From Acanthacorydalis orientalis (taxonomy: Eukaryota > Arthropoda > Insecta > Megaloptera > Corydalidae): a stretch of DNA of 64,000 nucleotides. Below the pieces are notes generated by a model, which ran no database searches, was not told the origin of the DNA, and was given only the letters and a program-made list of their open reading frames with translations. Below, in pieces: positions 61,302-64,000 of this stretch. A program made the position numbers and the translations under genes. The stretch lies in the NCBI GenBank assembly GCA_034766995.1, contig CM068320.1, forward strand, positions 5,324,501 to 5,388,500. The letters are read 5' to 3'. Numbering within the stretch: position 1 is the first letter of the stretch; each line of letters begins with the position of its first letter.

Positions 61302-62118
61302 TTATGTTAGTAGAAAAATAATGGTTGTTTATGCCTTCCAAATTCATATACATTTTCTTAACTAATAATTAACTTTATTAATCGAAATAAGCGTCATTTT
61401 AGAATATACACATTTTTGCCAATTAATTTCAAGTTTATTTATTCAGGTGTTATAAGAGGGATTTTGAGTTGATAACATCTCGAAATGCACTTTCGACAGG
61501 AATGTGGTTGCTGAAGACCTTATCCTGTAAGAAGTTGTCGAAATGGTTAAACAAGTGATAATATTTCGACGAGATACCTGAAAAGTACACTGAATGAGGC
61601 AATATTTCATAGACCTATTTTAATTTTCCTAGTTGTTTTAAGTGATCCAAACTGTTGGATGACTAACGCCTAACTTTTGTGCAAGCTCTCGAATTGTTGC
61701 GCATGGTTCTGATTCAATTAACGATTTCAGTTGGTCGTTATGAACTGAAGGAGAACGCCAGCGACCTTCAAGGCTCTTGTTCCCAGCACGAAATTTTTCG
61801 AATCACCATTGTACCGTACATTACTTAACAGTACCCACACCAAAAGTATCGTTTAATTTATGAGCAATTTCTGTTGCTTTACCACCTGTTTTGAATTCAT
61901 ACAAAAAAATTCTCTTATTTTCTTCTTTTTCACCCATATTCAATACCCCAATTTGAATCAAAATTAATAATAAAACCAAAATTAATGTTACCAAAATACA
62001 CACCGAAAAATGTACTCTAATTAATATTAACATGAACACAATAAATCGACTTTCATTGAAGAAATTTAAGATTAGGATTCAGAAAACAAAAACCGCAATT
62101 ATTTTCCTACCAACCTAA
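61302..62118 (-). mobile_element. Cecropia-type mariner with a different internal deletion
   Basis: The ends TTATGTTAGTAGAAAAATAA and TTATTTTCCTACCAACCTAA are the family repeats, with TA after the right end. The minus strand keeps both ends of the transposase. The N-terminal part has FLYEFKTGGKATEIAHKLND (about 61920-61860), FRAGNKSLEG (about 61790) and HTH 2 to about 61640. After a junction near 61610 comes the C-terminal part with KYYHLFNHFDNFLQDKVFSN (about 61560-61500) and LTPE/INSKSLL. The central catalytic region is deleted. At 817 bp it is distinct from the 520-566 bp form. Confidence 0.82.
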
Positions 62119-62537
62119 TAGTATTATATCCATAATCTTTTCTATATATGAAAATAAGTACTTAATAAATAGTATTATCTAGTATAACACTAAGATCTGT
62201 CCATGTTTTTTAAATGTACTAAAAATAAGTTCATGACTACTATTTTAAACTAATGTATTAAGCACTACTAACTAGAGACCTAGTTGCAGTATTCATTGCA
62301 AGATTATGAACTTGAACTAACAATTTTAAATATCAATGTGTATTGAATTATTTATTTTCAGAACGAAAGCATCCGAAGTTAAAAAAAATACTCTATTGAA
62401 TTATAAAATAATCATATTTTAAAATAAAAAAGTTTATTTTTTTTATTAATAAGATTTAAATGACCTTTCTATAATTAGACATATTCTGGACAGTTATTTT
62501 TATTATGTTAAAGTAATGATCAATTACACCCACCTAA

Positions 62538-62562
62538 ATTCACTCACTCACTCTCTCTCTCT

Positions 62563-62621
<59 letters not shown>
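62538..62621. repeat. (CT)n-(CA)n-(TA)n compound microsatellite
   Basis: CACTCACTCTCTCTC, then ACACACACACA, then about 45 bases of TA. Confidence 0.94.
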
Positions 62622-62624
<3 letters not shown>

Positions 62625-64000
62625 TATGTACTTAATAATTGAAAGAATTTTTATATTTCTGTTATTTGTATCTATGAATGGAAACTGTTGACCGAGATAG
62701 AGAATAGATTTAGTTTCAGAACTCTTTTAAAAACATAAAAATTTAATATAAACTGAATATATAAAACAATTTTAACATTTTATACAGAAAAATATAAAAT
62801 GTTAATATACGCGTTTTACAGCAATGTCGAGCCTTTCCAGAGATTATACATCAGACATTTCATGAATTTATGTATTTTCTACATTACATTTTGCATACAG
62901 TAACATAGATATAGACATATGATATATAATTTGTCTGAAATTTCAAAGTCAATGGAAAAACGTATTCATTTAATACATAAATGGGAAAAGTTTTATTAAA
63001 AAATATAAAAGTTTATTCCGTTTTGTAGATAAATCTGTTAAGTCTGTATAGAAACTTTGTCGAAATAATAATGAAAGTATTTTTCTAGATATTCTGACCT
63101 ACTTTTTATTAAATAAGTTCAGTGTTTGTTTTACTATTATTTCATTAAATGTTTTGATACGTTAATATATAATATTTATCTTGATCTTTTTATAATTACT
63201 TCGTTGTTCAGTCAGTTGATAATATCTGTAAAGTTTAACATTTGATTAAGTTGGTTAATATATAATATTTTAATAGAATGTTGTTTTCTTTATCAACTTT
63301 TCTATTGAGATTAGTGTAATATTTTAAGACAAACGAAATAAAAGTGAAATATTTAAACGTTAATGTGACTACATTTGATAATAAAAAAATGTTTACTCAT
63401 ATATTTTGTTACACATTTTCTTATTGTAGTAACAGTTTAAAATTAATATGAAAAAAATACCAATTTGCAATAAGCATTATTTAAATTTGATGTAAAAATA
63501 ATGAAAATATTAATGTGCACTTTTTGTTTCAGGTAAGAAATCTTCATTAATTGGCATGGTAAGAATCAATAGATTTAGTTTAATTATCGAATTAATTTCA
63601 TAATAAAATGTTTCTCATGTAGACAATATACAAGTATAATACATAAATTACAAAAAATTAAATAATGAATAACTTTATATAACATTAATTGGAATTAGAT
63701 TTTTTAAGTATTTAGTATTTATCTTGTATACATTTAAAATTTTTAAACACCTTCAGAATTTCAATGAAAATAATTTAAAATAATAAATATATGGAGATTA
63801 TTTTCAAACGGTTATTCCTTTTGTTTCTACCTTTCTATTAAGTAATTAATTATTAGGATAATTATTAGTTAGGTTATATAAATGATTTGAAGTATCATTT
63901 TTTATAATATAAAATACACTTTTAATACGATCTTGAAATTAATGTCTGAAAATCATTTATCAGAATATTTATATAAATATCTCAATTCACTTTAAATTTC
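62622..64000. other. AT-rich DNA with a splice-like junction at 63.53 kb
   Basis: No coding gene was seen up to the window edge. Confidence 0.5.
63516..63566 (+). promoter_or_regulatory. Candidate recursive splice site or 26-nt micro-exon
   Basis: A pyrimidine-rich stretch CACTTTTTGTTTCAG ends at 63532 and is followed immediately by GTAAGA, so a strong acceptor and a strong donor are juxtaposed. A second donor, CATG/GTAAGAAT, lies 26 bases downstream (63558/63559). This is the layout of a zero-length recursive splice site with a downstream RS-exon donor, or of a 26-nt micro-exon (63533-63558). It is a purely sequence-based suggestion. The host gene, if any, lies outside the window. Confidence 0.35.

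Overview
This window looks like a gene-poor stretch of a very AT-rich insect nuclear genome. The evidence is the extreme A+T content, dozens of (TA)n microsatellites, and a dense population of decayed Tc1/mariner copies from several subfamilies, together with Tigger/pogo, piggyBac, hAT and non-LTR relics. The mariner types (mauritiana-like, mellifera/irritans-like, cecropia-like) are typical of insects, and a hymenopteran is my best guess. That guess is inference and the window does not prove it. I found no convincing host protein-coding gene, no tRNA or rRNA gene, no CRISPR array and no bacterial-type operon. Most long open frames are microsatellite read-through (Tyr-Ile or Val-Cys repeats) or antisense shadows of transposase relics.

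Layout. 1-6.7 kb: AT-rich DNA, microsatellites and a Tigger C-terminal relic (about 3.0-3.7 kb). 6.7-10.0 kb: a cecropia-type mariner split by a gutted piggyBac element and a piggyBac-type MITE that sit side by side at TTAA sites. 12.3-13.3 kb: an irritans-like mariner between (TA)n arrays. 16-24.5 kb: two short internally deleted mariners, a mauritiana-type fragment, a nearly complete mauritiana-type transposase pseudogene, an adjoining fragment of another DDE transposase, and another irritans-like mariner. 28-32.7 kb: the most microsatellite-rich part, with a reverse transcriptase scrap. 32.9-35.4 kb: a Tigger element and an inverted second copy of its 3' end. 36-38.8 kb: two more mariners, one with complete terminal inverted repeats. 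39.9-52.3 kb: more short mariners, a 194-bp palindrome, a hAT-type MITE with a perfect 8-bp target duplication, and a mariner of a further type. 53.3-59.2 kb: copies of a GC-rich-head/AT-tail repeat and a 5'-truncated LINE. 59.3-64 kb: TG-rich minisatellites, a last mariner, and a possible recursive splice site at 63.53 kb.

How the parts relate. Nothing here forms a working pathway. Every transposase or reverse transcriptase copy carries stops, frameshifts or deletions. The logic is evolutionary: TA-targeting elements and (TA)n arrays keep meeting at the same junctions, older elements serve as landing sites for younger ones, and one internally deleted mariner form appears to have multiplied as a MITE family. 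The window could be intergenic, part of a very long intron, or part of a piRNA-type transposon graveyard. Sequence alone cannot decide.
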